Source of the DNA: Poseidonibacter lekithochrous
Lineage (GTDB): Bacteria; Campylobacterota; Campylobacteria; Campylobacterales; Arcobacteraceae
NCBI RefSeq assembly: GCF_013283835.1
Contig: NZ_CP054052.1
Span: forward strand, 620,001-684,000
DNA length: 64,000 nt
Direction: 5' to 3'
The translations under genes and the position numbers were made by a program. Within the stretch, counting starts at the first letter, position 1. The number at the start of each line of letters is the position of its first letter. The notes beneath the pieces were generated by a model that saw only the letters and a program-made list of their open reading frames with translations, did not search any database and was not told where the DNA came from. This document shows, in pieces, positions 54,076 through 63,500 of this stretch.

Positions 54076-54459
54076 ATGAAAAAAATAGTTTTAATATCTC
54101 TTCTTCTTTTTTCTTCTTTTTTGTTTGCTCATTCTCAAACTCCAAGTATATTTGGAGGGGTGAGCAATAAGCTTGATAGTATAAGTACAACACAAATTAA
54201 AGTTGTAAAAATTCATTTACAAAACCTTAATGCTTATTCTCAACAATATTATTTAGAAATAGACGGAAAATATATAGGTCTTACGAATGTATTAAAAACA
54301 AAACAATTAGTAACACTGGAAGTTCCTGTGATGATAAACAAAGAAAATACTCTTGAGTTACATAAGGTTTGCACAGTTAGTATTCCTAAATCCAAAGAGG
54401 ATATATTCAAAACTAAGATTTGTACAAAGGCTTATTTATATTGGGTGAACAATAAGTGA
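54076..54459 (+). CDS. Small exported protein, function unknown
   Basis: I do not recognise this 127-residue protein. A signal peptide ends at FAHSQ. The mature part reads KVVKIHLQNLNAYSQQYYLE, IDGKYIGLTNVLKTKQLVTL, then LHKVCTVSIP and KTKICTKAYLYWV; it looks like an immunoglobulin-like strand pattern with two Cys that could pair. Such a shape would fit a periplasmic assembly factor or chaperone for its neighbours, but that is speculative. It overlaps the next gene by 4 bases (GTGA). Confidence 0.65.
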   Translation: MKKIVLISLLLFSSFLFAHSQTPSIFGGVSNKLDSISTTQIKVVKIHLQNLNAYSQQYYLEIDGKYIGLTNVLKTKQLVTLEVPVMINKENTLELHKVCTVSIPKSKEDIFKTKICTKAYLYWVNNK

Positions 54460-54827
54460 GGTATATAATATTTTTAATATGTATATCTACTTTTTGTTTG
54501 AGTAATACCAATAGAATAACCACAGCAGATGGTATCACTTGTGAAAACTCAAGTGATGCCCCTTATGAATTTGAATCTTATGTTGAGTCTTCTAAGAATA
54601 AATTAGAAGGTGAATACTCAAATGGTTTTGATAATGTGGATAATGATATATCCACTATTGGTATGAAGTTTACCTATAGATTTGGAGAACAAAAAAAGTT
54701 AGATTGTAATAGATTATATAACTTAGAATTAAGAGAAAAACAAGCAAAAGTGGCTGAATTAGAATCAAAAATAAAAGCTTTAGAATTAACAAACAAAATT
54801 AATTGGAAAAAAATTGATGAAAAATAA
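54456..54827 (+). CDS. Small exported protein with C-terminal coiled coil
   Basis: I do not recognise this 123-residue protein. It has a GTG start overlapping the previous stop and a signal peptide (ending FCLSNT), then TTADGITCENSSDAP. A segment STIGMKFTYRFG looks like an outer-membrane beta-strand ending in a aromatic/Gly pair. After LDCNRLYNLELREKQAKVAE comes a coiled coil to the end. Two cysteines again occur. It may be an outer-membrane-associated partner of the other three products. Confidence 0.65.
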   Translation: MRYIIFLICISTFCLSNTNRITTADGITCENSSDAPYEFESYVESSKNKLEGEYSNGFDNVDNDISTIGMKFTYRFGEQKKLDCNRLYNLELREKQAKVAELESKIKALELTNKINWKKIDEK

Positions 54828-55266
54828 AATATTAATGGTATGTCTCTTTTTTCCTTTTTATTTACATGCTATTGGAACTTATTCTAACTCCTTAAAATTC
54901 ACAAATCATATTGATTCTTCTTGTGGTATTGTAATAAAAAATAGAGGTTCAATTGCCTTTAGAAAAGAAGAACCTAAAAGTATAGGTGAGTTTACAATTA
55001 TCTCAAATCTTAGTAATAAAAAAGATATTCGCCTTAAAATAAAAGATGTTAGAAAATCAGTAAATATTTTGGATATTAGAAGTTCTAAAATATATATAGT
55101 ATTAAATAGAGTACATAAAATAAAATTAGATACTTTTATCTCAAAAGGTGTAAAATTAAATAACAGAAATAATAGAATCTATATCTTTATAGATGAAAAA
55201 AGATCAAATATAAGTTCTGGTAATACTGCCTTAACTTTCCAGTTTGAAGTTCTATGCGATAACTAA
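54817..55266 (+). CDS. Small exported protein, paralogue of 53624-54070
   Basis: A 149-residue exported protein from the ATG at 54817 (a TTG at 54814 is in frame). A signal peptide ends near LHAIGT. The mature part has two Cys, in SSCGIVI and at the end in EVLCDN, in the same places as in the first gene of the cluster. NRGSIAFRKEE and SNISSGNTALTFQFEV align with its GSINFDD and SGTARVSTTLEV. It overlaps the previous gene by 11 bases. It is more basic than its paralogue. Function unknown. Confidence 0.68.
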   Translation: MKNKILMVCLFFPFYLHAIGTYSNSLKFTNHIDSSCGIVIKNRGSIAFRKEEPKSIGEFTIISNLSNKKDIRLKIKDVRKSVNILDIRSSKIYIVLNRVHKIKLDTFISKGVKLNNRNNRIYIFIDEKRSNISSGNTALTFQFEVLCDN

Positions 55267-55340
55267 CACTAAAACCACATTATTATTAGATATAATTATA
55301 AAATAATTATTTAATAAATATCTATCACAAAAGGAAAAGC

Positions 55341-56468
55341 ATGCATTTAAAAAAATTAGCAATTCTTTTTTTATCAGTTTTATTTTTATTCACTGGATGT
55401 AATGATAAAAAAACAGAAGAAAAAGTTGTAAAAAAAGAGATTAAAAAAGTAGATGTAAATGTACATACTATAAAAAAACAAACATATCCTGTGTGGGTTG
55501 ATTTTTCTGGTAAAACTGAGGCTTTAAAAAAAGTAGCTATTACTTCAAGAGTAAATGGAGAATTAAAAGAGTTGTTTTTTACAGCAGGTCAAAGTGTAAA
55601 AAAAGGCGATACTCTTTTTAAAATAGATGATAGACAATATAAAGCAGTTTTAGCACAAAAGTTAGCAACATTAAACAAAGATGAATCATCTCAAAGACTA
55701 GCCCTTGCAAATTTACGAAGATATGAACCACTTGTTCAAAAAGGTTTAGCTCCAAGGGAAAAACTTGATGAATTAAAAGCAAGACTTGGGGAATATAATG
55801 CTGTTGTAAAAGCAGATAAATCAGCAGTAAAAGAAGCAAAACTTGATGTTGAATACTCTATTGTAAAAGCTACAATAGATGGAAAAATTGGTAAATCTTT
55901 AGTTGATATTGGAAATATTATTACTTCAAGTGATAAATTAGCTGAGGTAGTACAAACAAAAGATTTATATGTAAACTTTAACCCAAGTAGCTCAGAAGTG
56001 TTTATTCTAAATAGATATAAATCAGAAGAGTTTCCAAAGGTAAGAGTTTTACCTGAAAATGTTGAAGATCAGAATTTAAGCCTAAATGGAAAAGTTGATT
56101 TTATTGATAATGTAACAAATGAAACAACAGGTACAGTATTAATGAGAGCAAAAATAGATAACCATAATAATTCATTATTCCCTGGGACTTTTGTAAATAT
56201 CAAACTTTTTGTAACTGATAAAATCCCAGTAATTGCTGTAAATCCAAATAACCTAGCTCAAAATCAATTAGGCTCTTATGTATTAGCTGTAGATGAGAAT
56301 AATAAAATTGTGAAAAAACAAGTTGAGGTTGAATATTCTAATAAAGAATTAGCGATTATTAAATCAGGTCTTAAAGATGGAGATAGAGTTGTTGTAAGTG
56401 CTATTAATAGACTTCAAGAAAATCAAGAGGTTAATGCTTTAGAAGTATCTAATCCAATAAGTAAATAG
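55341..56468 (+). CDS. RND efflux pump periplasmic adaptor (lipoprotein)
   Basis: A 375-residue membrane-fusion protein. The lipobox is FLFTGCNDK. SRVNGELKELFFTAGQSVKK and GDTLFKIDDRQY form the first lipoyl half; a helical hairpin follows, and the second half has VEYSIVKATIDGKIGKSLVD. It links the RND pump to the TolC-type channel encoded downstream. It is the first gene of a three-gene efflux operon; AAAAGGAAAAG precedes the ATG. Confidence 0.92.
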   Translation: MHLKKLAILFLSVLFLFTGCNDKKTEEKVVKKEIKKVDVNVHTIKKQTYPVWVDFSGKTEALKKVAITSRVNGELKELFFTAGQSVKKGDTLFKIDDRQYKAVLAQKLATLNKDESSQRLALANLRRYEPLVQKGLAPREKLDELKARLGEYNAVVKADKSAVKEAKLDVEYSIVKATIDGKIGKSLVDIGNIITSSDKLAEVVQTKDLYVNFNPSSSEVFILNRYKSEEFPKVRVLPENVEDQNLSLNGKVDFIDNVTNETTGTVLMRAKIDNHNNSLFPGTFVNIKLFVTDKIPVIAVNPNNLAQNQLGSYVLAVDENNKIVKKQVEVEYSNKELAIIKSGLKDGDRVVVSAINRLQENQEVNALEVSNPISK

Positions 56469-56476
56469 GAAAAAAT

Positions 56477-59400
56477 ATGTTTTCAATATTTTTCATTAAA
56501 CGACCAATTTTTGCAAAAGTTATTTCACTATTTATTATTATAGTTGGGCTTATTGCATTAAATTTATTACCCGTGGCACAATTTCCTGAGATTACACCTC
56601 CTAGTATCTCTGTAAGCTCTAACTACACAGGTGGTAGTGCTAGTGCTGTTGAAACTAGTGTTACAAAACCAATTGAAGAGCAGTTAAATGGTATTGAAGG
56701 TATGATTTATATGGACTCAAACTCATCATCTGATGGGAGCTCAAATATTAATCTTTATTTTAAATCTGGATATGATTTAAACACAGCTGCCATTGATGTT
56801 CAAAATAGGGTTGCCTTAGCAACACCATTTTTACCTGATTCTGTAAAACAAACAGGAGTTACAACTAAGAAAAAATCAACTTCAATGGTTCAGATTTTAT
56901 CTCTTAGTTCCTCTAATCCTGCCCATGATGCACTTTTCTTATCTAACTTTGCAAGTATTAATATTGTAGAAGAGTTAAAAAGAATTGATGGAATTGGAGA
57001 TGTTCAAAACTTAGGTGAAAAGAAATACTCAATGAGAGTATGGATTAATCCAAATAAGTTATCAAACCTAGGACTTACAGTAACAGATGTAACAAATGCT
57101 ATTAAATCACAGAATTTACAAGCTGCACTTGGATCTATTGGTGCATCACCTAATACTTCATCTAATAAATTTCAATTTACACTTACGTCTAAAACAAGAC
57201 TTTCAAGTGTAAAAGAGTTTGAAAATATTATTGTAAATGAAGTTGATGATAGAAAAGTAAGATTAAAAGATGTTGCTAGAGTTGAATTAGGAGCTGAGGT
57301 TTATGGATGGGGAGCATCTTTAAACAATAAAGCTACTGCATTACTTGGTATTTATCAACAACCAGGAGCAAATGCTCTTAATGTTGCTTCAAAAATTGAA
57401 GAGAAACTAAAAGTTCTAAGACAAAGATTACCTCAAGGTGCTAAAATAGAAGCTACTTACGATACTACAAAATTCGTAGAAGTATCTATTAAAGAAGTAG
57501 TTATTACGCTATTCCAAGCTTTAGCATTAGTATTATTTGTGGTTTATTTCTTCTTACAATCATTTAGAACTACCATTATTCCAGCAGTTGCAATTCCAGT
57601 ATCGTTAATTGGTACTTTTGCTTTACTAATGGCTATGAACTTCTCAATTAATACTCTTACTTTATTTGGTCTTATTTTAGCCATTGGTATTGTAGTTGAT
57701 GATGCAATTATTGTAGTTGAAAATGTAGAAACCAATCTTGCTAAGAATCCAGACTTAACTCTAAAAGAAGCTACAACATTAGCTATGAAAGAGGTATTTA
57801 CTCCTGTAATTTCTACTACATTAGTTTTACTTGCGGTATTTATTCCAGTTACGTTTATTCCGGGGATTTCTGGTGCTTTATATCAACAGTTTGCAACTAC
57901 TATTGCTTTTGCTGTGATTATTTCATCTATTAATGCTTTAACTTTATCTCCTGCCCTTTGTGCTACGATTTTGAAGAAAAAAAGACAAAATGAAACAAAA
58001 AATATAATCTTCCAAAAGTTTGATGATGGTTTAGAGAGTTTTAAAAATGTATATAAAGTAGTTTTAGAAAAAATTATCAAGTTTTGGTATGTTGCATTTT
58101 TAGTTTATGGATTATTATTAGGTGGAACATATTTTGCCTTCAAAGTACTTCCAAGTGGATTTATTCCAGATGAAGATCAAGGAACATTAGTTTCTTCTAT
58201 TTCATTAGAAGCTGGAACAACTCTGAATATTACTGAGAAAACTACAGCTAAAATTACTGAGATTATTATGAGTACAGCAGGTGTAAAAGATGTATTAAGT
58301 ATTCCTGGATTTAATATTATCACAGGAGCCATTGATTCATCTACATCCACAGTATTTATTGTTTTAGAAGATTGGGCAAAAAGAGAATCTGCTGATAAAT
58401 CAATAACAGCTATTATGTCTAAAGTTACAAGTTCCTCAAAAGAACAAATAGATAACGCAAATGTAAGAGTATTTAATATGCCTTCAATTCCGGGATTATC
58501 TGCTGTTGGTGGGTTTGAGCTAAAACTTCAAAATCTACAAGGAATGCCACTTGATGAGTTTGAAAAATATGCAAAAGAGTTTATACGAAATGTAAATCAA
58601 GATAAAGCAATTATGTATGCTTATACGTCATTTAACTCTAATTATCCTCAATATTTTGTAGATGTAAATAGAGATAAAGTATCATCATTAAAACTAAATA
58701 TTAAAGATGTTTATTCAGTACTTCAAGCAAATCTTGGTTCTATTTATGTAAATGATTTTAATAAATTTGGAAAAACCTATAAGGTATTTGTTCAAGCCGA
58801 TCAAACATTTAGAGAACAAAAGAACTCTATTAATAACTTCTTTGTAAAAAATGCAAATGGAGATATGGTTCCTTTAAGTACTGTTGTTAAAATCAAACAA
58901 GTAACGGGTGCTAATACAATTACCCATTACAATGGTTACCAAAGTATCTCTATAAATGGATTACATAATCTAAAAGAGGGATATAGTTCAGGTGATGCAT
59001 TAAAAGCTTTAGAAACAGTAGCAAAACAAACACTTCCAAGCTCAATTGGATATGAGTTTGCTGGTATGTCTTTACAAGAAAAAGAAGCAGGTAATGCAGC
59101 TATTTATATTTTTGCTTTATCTTTATTGATGGTGTTCTTATTCCTTGCAGCTCAATATGAGTCTTGGATGATGCCTTTAATGATTATGCTTCCAATTCCA
59201 GCTGTTATGTTTGGAGCATTGGGTGCGAATATGTTTGCAGGATTATTAAACGATACATATACCCAAATTGGTTTAGTATTACTAATAGGAATGTCCTCAA
59301 AAAATGCGATTTTGATTATCGAGTTTGCTAAGGAACTTCGAGAAAAAGGTGAGAGTATTGTAAATGCTGCGGTAATGGCATCTACTATGAGATTAAGAGC

Positions 59401-59614
59401 AATTTTAATGACTATTTTCTCTTTTCTTTTAGGGATTTTACCTTTAGTTTATGCAAGTGGAGCAGGTGCTGCTTCTAGACAATCACTTGGTACTGCTGTA
59501 TTTGGTGGAATGATTATGTCAACAATTTTAACACTTCTTTTAACTCCTGTATTATTTGTTGTTTTACAAAAATTAAGAGAGGGAAAAAGTAATAAGGATG
59601 AACAACATGCTTAA
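56477..59614 (+). CDS. RND efflux pump inner-membrane transporter (HAE-1 type)
   Basis: A 1045-residue AcrB/MexB-type proton-driven drug exporter with 12 helices and two large periplasmic loops. FFIKRPIFAKVISLFIIIVG is the usual start; the proton-relay aspartates lie in GIVVDDAIIVVENVE. LAAQYESWMMP and the closing TPVLFVVLQKLREG are typical. Substrates cannot be told from sequence. No regulator gene adjoins it. Confidence 0.94.
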   Translation: MFSIFFIKRPIFAKVISLFIIIVGLIALNLLPVAQFPEITPPSISVSSNYTGGSASAVETSVTKPIEEQLNGIEGMIYMDSNSSSDGSSNINLYFKSGYDLNTAAIDVQNRVALATPFLPDSVKQTGVTTKKKSTSMVQILSLSSSNPAHDALFLSNFASINIVEELKRIDGIGDVQNLGEKKYSMRVWINPNKLSNLGLTVTDVTNAIKSQNLQAALGSIGASPNTSSNKFQFTLTSKTRLSSVKEFENIIVNEVDDRKVRLKDVARVELGAEVYGWGASLNNKATALLGIYQQPGANALNVASKIEEKLKVLRQRLPQGAKIEATYDTTKFVEVSIKEVVITLFQALALVLFVVYFFLQSFRTTIIPAVAIPVSLIGTFALLMAMNFSINTLTLFGLILAIGIVVDDAIIVVENVETNLAKNPDLTLKEATTLAMKEVFTPVISTTLVLLAVFIPVTFIPGISGALYQQFATTIAFAVIISSINALTLSPALCATILKKKRQNETKNIIFQKFDDGLESFKNVYKVVLEKIIKFWYVAFLVYGLLLGGTYFAFKVLPSGFIPDEDQGTLVSSISLEAGTTLNITEKTTAKITEIIMSTAGVKDVLSIPGFNIITGAIDSSTSTVFIVLEDWAKRESADKSITAIMSKVTSSSKEQIDNANVRVFNMPSIPGLSAVGGFELKLQNLQGMPLDEFEKYAKEFIRNVNQDKAIMYAYTSFNSNYPQYFVDVNRDKVSSLKLNIKDVYSVLQANLGSIYVNDFNKFGKTYKVFVQADQTFREQKNSINNFFVKNANGDMVPLSTVVKIKQVTGANTITHYNGYQSISINGLHNLKEGYSSGDALKALETVAKQTLPSSIGYEFAGMSLQEKEAGNAAIYIFALSLLMVFLFLAAQYESWMMPLMIMLPIPAVMFGALGANMFAGLLNDTYTQIGLVLLIGMSSKNAILIIEFAKELREKGESIVNAAVMASTMRLRAILMTIFSFLLGILPLVYASGAGAASRQSLGTAVFGGMIMSTILTLLLTPVLFVVLQKLREGKSNKDEQHA

Positions 59615-60896
59615 AAAAACAAAATTTATTTCAATAACTTGTGCTTTATTTCTTTGCACTTCAATTAATGCAAAAGAAATGAATTTGGATGAGATATTAG
59701 ATATTGCATTAAAAAACAATACTAATATCCAGGTATCAAAATACCAAGAAGAGATTAAAACACAAGAATTAAAAAAAGCGAAATCAGCATATTTACCAAA
59801 AGTAAATGCTAGTGCTGATATTGGAAATTATGATATTGAAGCTAGTGGAGTTACTCAAGAAGGTGATGCTACAAGTGTAACTCTAAGTGCTAGTCAACTT
59901 ATTTATGATTTTGGGAAAACATCTAACTCTATTGATGCTTCAAAGTATAATCTAGAAGCTTCTAGTTCTGAAATACAAACAAGTAAAAAAGATACAATTC
60001 TTTCTATTAAAGAGGCTTATTATGATATTTTGAATAAATATCAACAAATTATTGTTTCAAAAGAAGCTGTATCTTTAGATGAACTACAACTATCTCAAGC
60101 AAATGAGTATTTCAAAGCAGGGGTGAGAACAAAAATTGATGTAATTAATGCCCAATTAAATCTATCAAATTCTAAACTAAAACTAGTTCAGACAAATTAT
60201 GATCTAAAGATTGCTAAAACTAAATTAATTTCATTATTAGGTAGTTCAAGTGATGAACAAATAGATGTGAAATTTGATAATAAAGATATCTCATCTTTAG
60301 CTAAATCTATAAAAATCGAAGATGAAAAGCTAGATAATTTAATAAATAAAGCTTTTGATAATAGATCAGAATTACAAAAATACAAAGCCTTAATAAAAAC
60401 AAATAAGGCAAGTTTTAATAGTGCAAAAGCTGAATATTACCCTACAATTGATGTAAGTGCATCTTATAGTGATAAAAACTCAGATGATATAAGCTCACTT
60501 GAACAAAGTCAAACAGCTGTATTATTAAATCTAAAATGGGATTTATTCACAGGTGATACTACAAGTGCAAATAAAAAAATATCATTAGCCAATCTAAGTA
60601 CAACAAAAAAACAGTTTGAGCAACAAAAACTACAAATTAGACAAGATGTAACAAGTGCATTTTTAAATCTAGAACAAAGTTTTGAAAGTATTAAAATCAA
60701 TCTATTAAGTCTTGATTTATCAACACGAAATTTAAATTTAGCGGATGAAAGATATAAAGCGGGATTAAATGATTTATTAGAAGTTAATGACGCAAAATTA
60801 GAGTATACAAAATCAAAAACTAATTTAGTTAATGCGTATTATACATATTTAAGTAATACTGCAAAATTAGAGTATTCTTTAGGTATTAGTAAATAA
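59598..60896 (+). CDS. TolC-family outer-membrane efflux channel
   Basis: A 432-residue outer-membrane protein with a signal peptide (ending INAKE) and the twofold repeated helical-barrel pattern of TolC, e.g. SKYNLEASSSEIQTSKKDTI and the matching second half SLANLSTTKKQFEQQKLQIR. YKAGLNDLLEVNDAKLEYTK is a typical late motif. It overlaps the pump gene by 17 bases, which confirms a tripartite system. Confidence 0.93.
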   Translation: MNNMLKKTKFISITCALFLCTSINAKEMNLDEILDIALKNNTNIQVSKYQEEIKTQELKKAKSAYLPKVNASADIGNYDIEASGVTQEGDATSVTLSASQLIYDFGKTSNSIDASKYNLEASSSEIQTSKKDTILSIKEAYYDILNKYQQIIVSKEAVSLDELQLSQANEYFKAGVRTKIDVINAQLNLSNSKLKLVQTNYDLKIAKTKLISLLGSSSDEQIDVKFDNKDISSLAKSIKIEDEKLDNLINKAFDNRSELQKYKALIKTNKASFNSAKAEYYPTIDVSASYSDKNSDDISSLEQSQTAVLLNLKWDLFTGDTTSANKKISLANLSTTKKQFEQQKLQIRQDVTSAFLNLEQSFESIKINLLSLDLSTRNLNLADERYKAGLNDLLEVNDAKLEYTKSKTNLVNAYYTYLSNTAKLEYSLGISK

Positions 60897-60902
60897 ATAC
60901 TT

Positions 60903-60945
60903 TATATATAGATAGAGGTTTAATCCCTATCTATATATCTTTTTC
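60903..60945. terminator. Bidirectional terminator between convergent genes
   Basis: A long stem with one bulge (60903-60918 with 60925-60938), 6-base loop, then T's. It contains the stop codon of the minus-strand gene. Confidence 0.7.
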
Positions 60946-62632
60946 TTGGTCCATCTTTTATTTTATCAACCTCTACTAAAATAAATCCATCTACACAATC
61001 TGCAAAATCAGGGTCAACATTAAAATCTAAGAATTTCACGCCCCCTTCTTCTGTAATATCGCTATATTGTTTATATAAAGTAGGAACTGAACAGTTCATA
61101 TTTGATAAAGTTGATTTTAGAAGTTTAAAATCTTTTTTTCTATCAGTAAGATTAAAAATCTCTTTAATATCATTTATATTATTTGAGTATTGATATGATT
61201 GTTTTGGAGTAACTAAACTTTTGTTATGTTGAAAATAGTGTGAATAATAATATACCATCATGTCTTTTGCAACTTTTGGAAAACTAGCACTCATAGAAAC
61301 TGGTCCAAACATATATTTTATATTTGGATTCTTTTTTAAATAGGCACCAATTCCATACCAAAGATAATCTAAAGCTCTTGTACCCCAGTATTTAGGTTGT
61401 ACAAAAGAACGACCTAATTCAATAGAGTTTTTTAAATAAGGTGTCATATCTTCATTATATTTGAAAATTGTATTAGAATAAAAACCTTTTACCCCAATAT
61501 TTTTGAAAATGAAATCAGAGTTACCAATTCTATAAGCTCCAACAATTTCTAAATCATTATCATCCCATAAAATAATATGTCTATAATAAATATCAAACTT
61601 ATCAGTATCTCTTTTTTTATTTAGACCTTCACCAACTTTTCTAAAAGAAATTTCTCTTAATCTTCCTAACTCTTTTAGTACTACAGAATCATCAGTATAA
61701 TCGTAAAGGTATATTTTTTTGCCATCATTTGTTTCACCAATAAGTTCTGATTTTTTTAATTCACTTAGAATGTCAGCACTTTTTTGAGGATGAGCAATTG
61801 CTGATTGTGTCTGGAAAAAAGATTTTTTCCCTTTTTTTAGGGCATATAGATGTTTTTTGTATAGGTTTGTAATATATTTTTTATCTAAACCTTTTGGAAC
61901 TATATTTTCATTTGGAACAATTTGACCAATTTTAATATTGATTCTTTTTGATTTCTTTTTAAACATTTCATTTGATAATAACAATGTTGAGAATGTTTTA
62001 TTAATCACTGAAATTGTATAGAATGTTTTTGAATTTTTAGCATCTAAAAAGATCGGTAAAATAGGTGCATTAGAGTTTTGTGCAAAGTTTAAAAAACCTT
62101 TACTCCATGTTGGGTCTTTTATACCTTTAGATGTAGCTCGACTAACTTCTCCTGCTGGAAAAATGATAATAGCTTCTTCATTGTTTAATGCTTCATATAT
62201 CTTTTTGATATCTTTTTTTGATTGTCTAATTTTGTAGTTATCAATTGGAATTAATAGTGAGTTTAATGCCTCAAAACCTACTAAAAAATCATTAGCTACA
62301 ATTTTTACATCTTTTCTTACTTGTGAGATAAGTCTTAATAAACAAAGTGCATCTAATCCACCTAAAGGATGGTTCGCAATAATTACAACTTTACCAGAAC
62401 TTGGAATGTTTTGTAAGTCATTACTAGATGTAGTATAGTCAAAATCAAAGTAATCTAAAACAGCATCAACAAACTCAAAACCTTTTAGATGAGAGTTTTG
62501 TGTTAAAAACTTATTTATAGAATCTTCATGTACTATTTTTTTTGCAACTTTAAATAAAGACTTTTTTAAAAAATTTTGTTTCTTATTTATCTTTGGAAAC
62601 TTTTTTTCAATCTCTTTTTGAACATCAATCAT
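60920..62632 (-). CDS. olsF: Bifunctional ornithine lipid synthase, OlsF-like (acyltransferase + GNAT)
   Basis: A 570-residue fusion. The N-terminal half is a PlsC-type acyltransferase with NHPLGGLD (residues 87-94, an H-x5-D variant usual in this group) and IIFPAGEVSRATSKGI. The C-terminal half is a hemolysin/OlsB-type acyltransferase (EIVGAYRIGNSDFIF, IELGRSFVQPKYWGTRALDY, YMFGPVSMSASFPK). This order fits OlsF, which makes phosphorus-free ornithine lipids, useful under phosphate limitation. Direct assay data for this protein are of course not visible. The divergent promoter region carries a set of GGTAAC boxes. Confidence 0.82.
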   Translation of the reverse strand: MIDVQKEIEKKFPKINKKQNFLKKSLFKVAKKIVHEDSINKFLTQNSHLKGFEFVDAVLDYFDFDYTTSSNDLQNIPSSGKVVIIANHPLGGLDALCLLRLISQVRKDVKIVANDFLVGFEALNSLLIPIDNYKIRQSKKDIKKIYEALNNEEAIIIFPAGEVSRATSKGIKDPTWSKGFLNFAQNSNAPILPIFLDAKNSKTFYTISVINKTFSTLLLSNEMFKKKSKRINIKIGQIVPNENIVPKGLDKKYITNLYKKHLYALKKGKKSFFQTQSAIAHPQKSADILSELKKSELIGETNDGKKIYLYDYTDDSVVLKELGRLREISFRKVGEGLNKKRDTDKFDIYYRHIILWDDNDLEIVGAYRIGNSDFIFKNIGVKGFYSNTIFKYNEDMTPYLKNSIELGRSFVQPKYWGTRALDYLWYGIGAYLKKNPNIKYMFGPVSMSASFPKVAKDMMVYYYSHYFQHNKSLVTPKQSYQYSNNINDIKEIFNLTDRKKDFKLLKSTLSNMNCSVPTLYKQYSDITEEGGVKFLDFNVDPDFADCVDGFILVEVDKIKDGPRKRYIDRD

Positions 62633-62655
62633 ATATTCTCCTTGGTAAAATTGTA

Positions 62656-62701
62656 GTTACCTTTGATTACAAAAAGGTAACAGTAACCTACCTAGGTAAC
62701 C
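62656..62701. promoter_or_regulatory. Cluster of GGTAAC boxes between olsF and the DUF445 gene
   Basis: GTTACCTTT (62656-62664) and AAAGGTAAC (62673-62681) form a perfect inverted pair. They are followed at once by GTAACCTACC and AGGTAAC (to about 62701), and a palindrome CTTACGTAAG lies near 62728. This looks like a tandem operator for a dimeric repressor. Confidence 0.55.
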
Positions 62702-62776
62702 ATTCAGACTTTTTTAAAAAGTTTTCTTACGTAAGTTATGCTAAAATCCTCTTAATAAAAGAAGGGGATTTTACAA

Positions 62777-63481
62777 ATGAACAAATCTGACATTACAAAT
62801 ATACTTACTGTTTTAATCATGGCTTATGGTTATTCAAACGGTAATGACACAATTTTTGCAATAGGGCTATTTGCACTTAGTGGAGCAGTTACAAATACGC
62901 TTGCAATTCACATGCTTTTTGAAAAAGTACCGTATCTTTATGGGTCTGGGGTTATTGAGAGAAAGTTTGGGGCTTTTAAACAATCAATCCATAACTTACT
63001 TATGAATCAGTTTTTTACACCTGAGAACTTAAAAAAGTTTTTTCAAGATGAGGTTGACAGTGCTAAGAGTAAAATTGATTTTGAAAAAGTATTAAACAAA
63101 ACAGATTTTGAACCAGCTTATGATTCATTAAAAAGTGCAGTAATGGAATCATCATTTGGTGGAATGCTTGGTATGTTTGGTGGAGAGGCTGCATTAGAGC
63201 CTTTAAAAGAACCATTTACTAAAAAACTTCAAGCTTCTATTATTGAGATTTCAAATAGTGATTCTTTTCAAGCAGTATTATCTGAGTCATTAAAATCAGA
63301 TGATTTAAGTGAAGATATTCATAAAAAACTATCATCAATTGTAAATAAAAGATTAGATGAGTTAACTCCTATTATGATAAAAGAGATGATTCAAAAGATT
63401 ATCAGAGAACATCTTGGATGGCTAGTAGTTTGGGGTGCTGTTTTTGGTGGACTAATTGGATTTGTTTCAACTTTTCTTTAG
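62777..63481 (+). CDS. DUF445 family membrane protein
   Basis: A 234-residue protein with N-terminal helices (ALSGAVTNTLAIHMLFEKVP), a long helical soluble part and a C-terminal helix (LGWLVVWGAVFGGLIGFVST). GSGVIERKFGAFKQSIHNLL matches the DUF445 family. Such proteins are found across bacteria, but their task is not known to me. GAAGGGGAT precedes the ATG. Confidence 0.85.
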   Translation: MNKSDITNILTVLIMAYGYSNGNDTIFAIGLFALSGAVTNTLAIHMLFEKVPYLYGSGVIERKFGAFKQSIHNLLMNQFFTPENLKKFFQDEVDSAKSKIDFEKVLNKTDFEPAYDSLKSAVMESSFGGMLGMFGGEAALEPLKEPFTKKLQASIIEISNSDSFQAVLSESLKSDDLSEDIHKKLSSIVNKRLDELTPIMIKEMIQKIIREHLGWLVVWGAVFGGLIGFVSTFL

Positions 63482-63500
63482 AAGCCTAATCTAGGCTTCT
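63480..63500. terminator. Bidirectional terminator
   Basis: A perfect 9-bp stem (63480-63488 with 63492-63500) with a 3-base loop, overlapping the stops of two convergent genes. Confidence 0.75.

Noticed and set aside
62593-62790. Short open frame across the olsF-DUF445 gap
   Set aside because: It overlaps the olsF start antisense and covers the operator array; no protein-like features.
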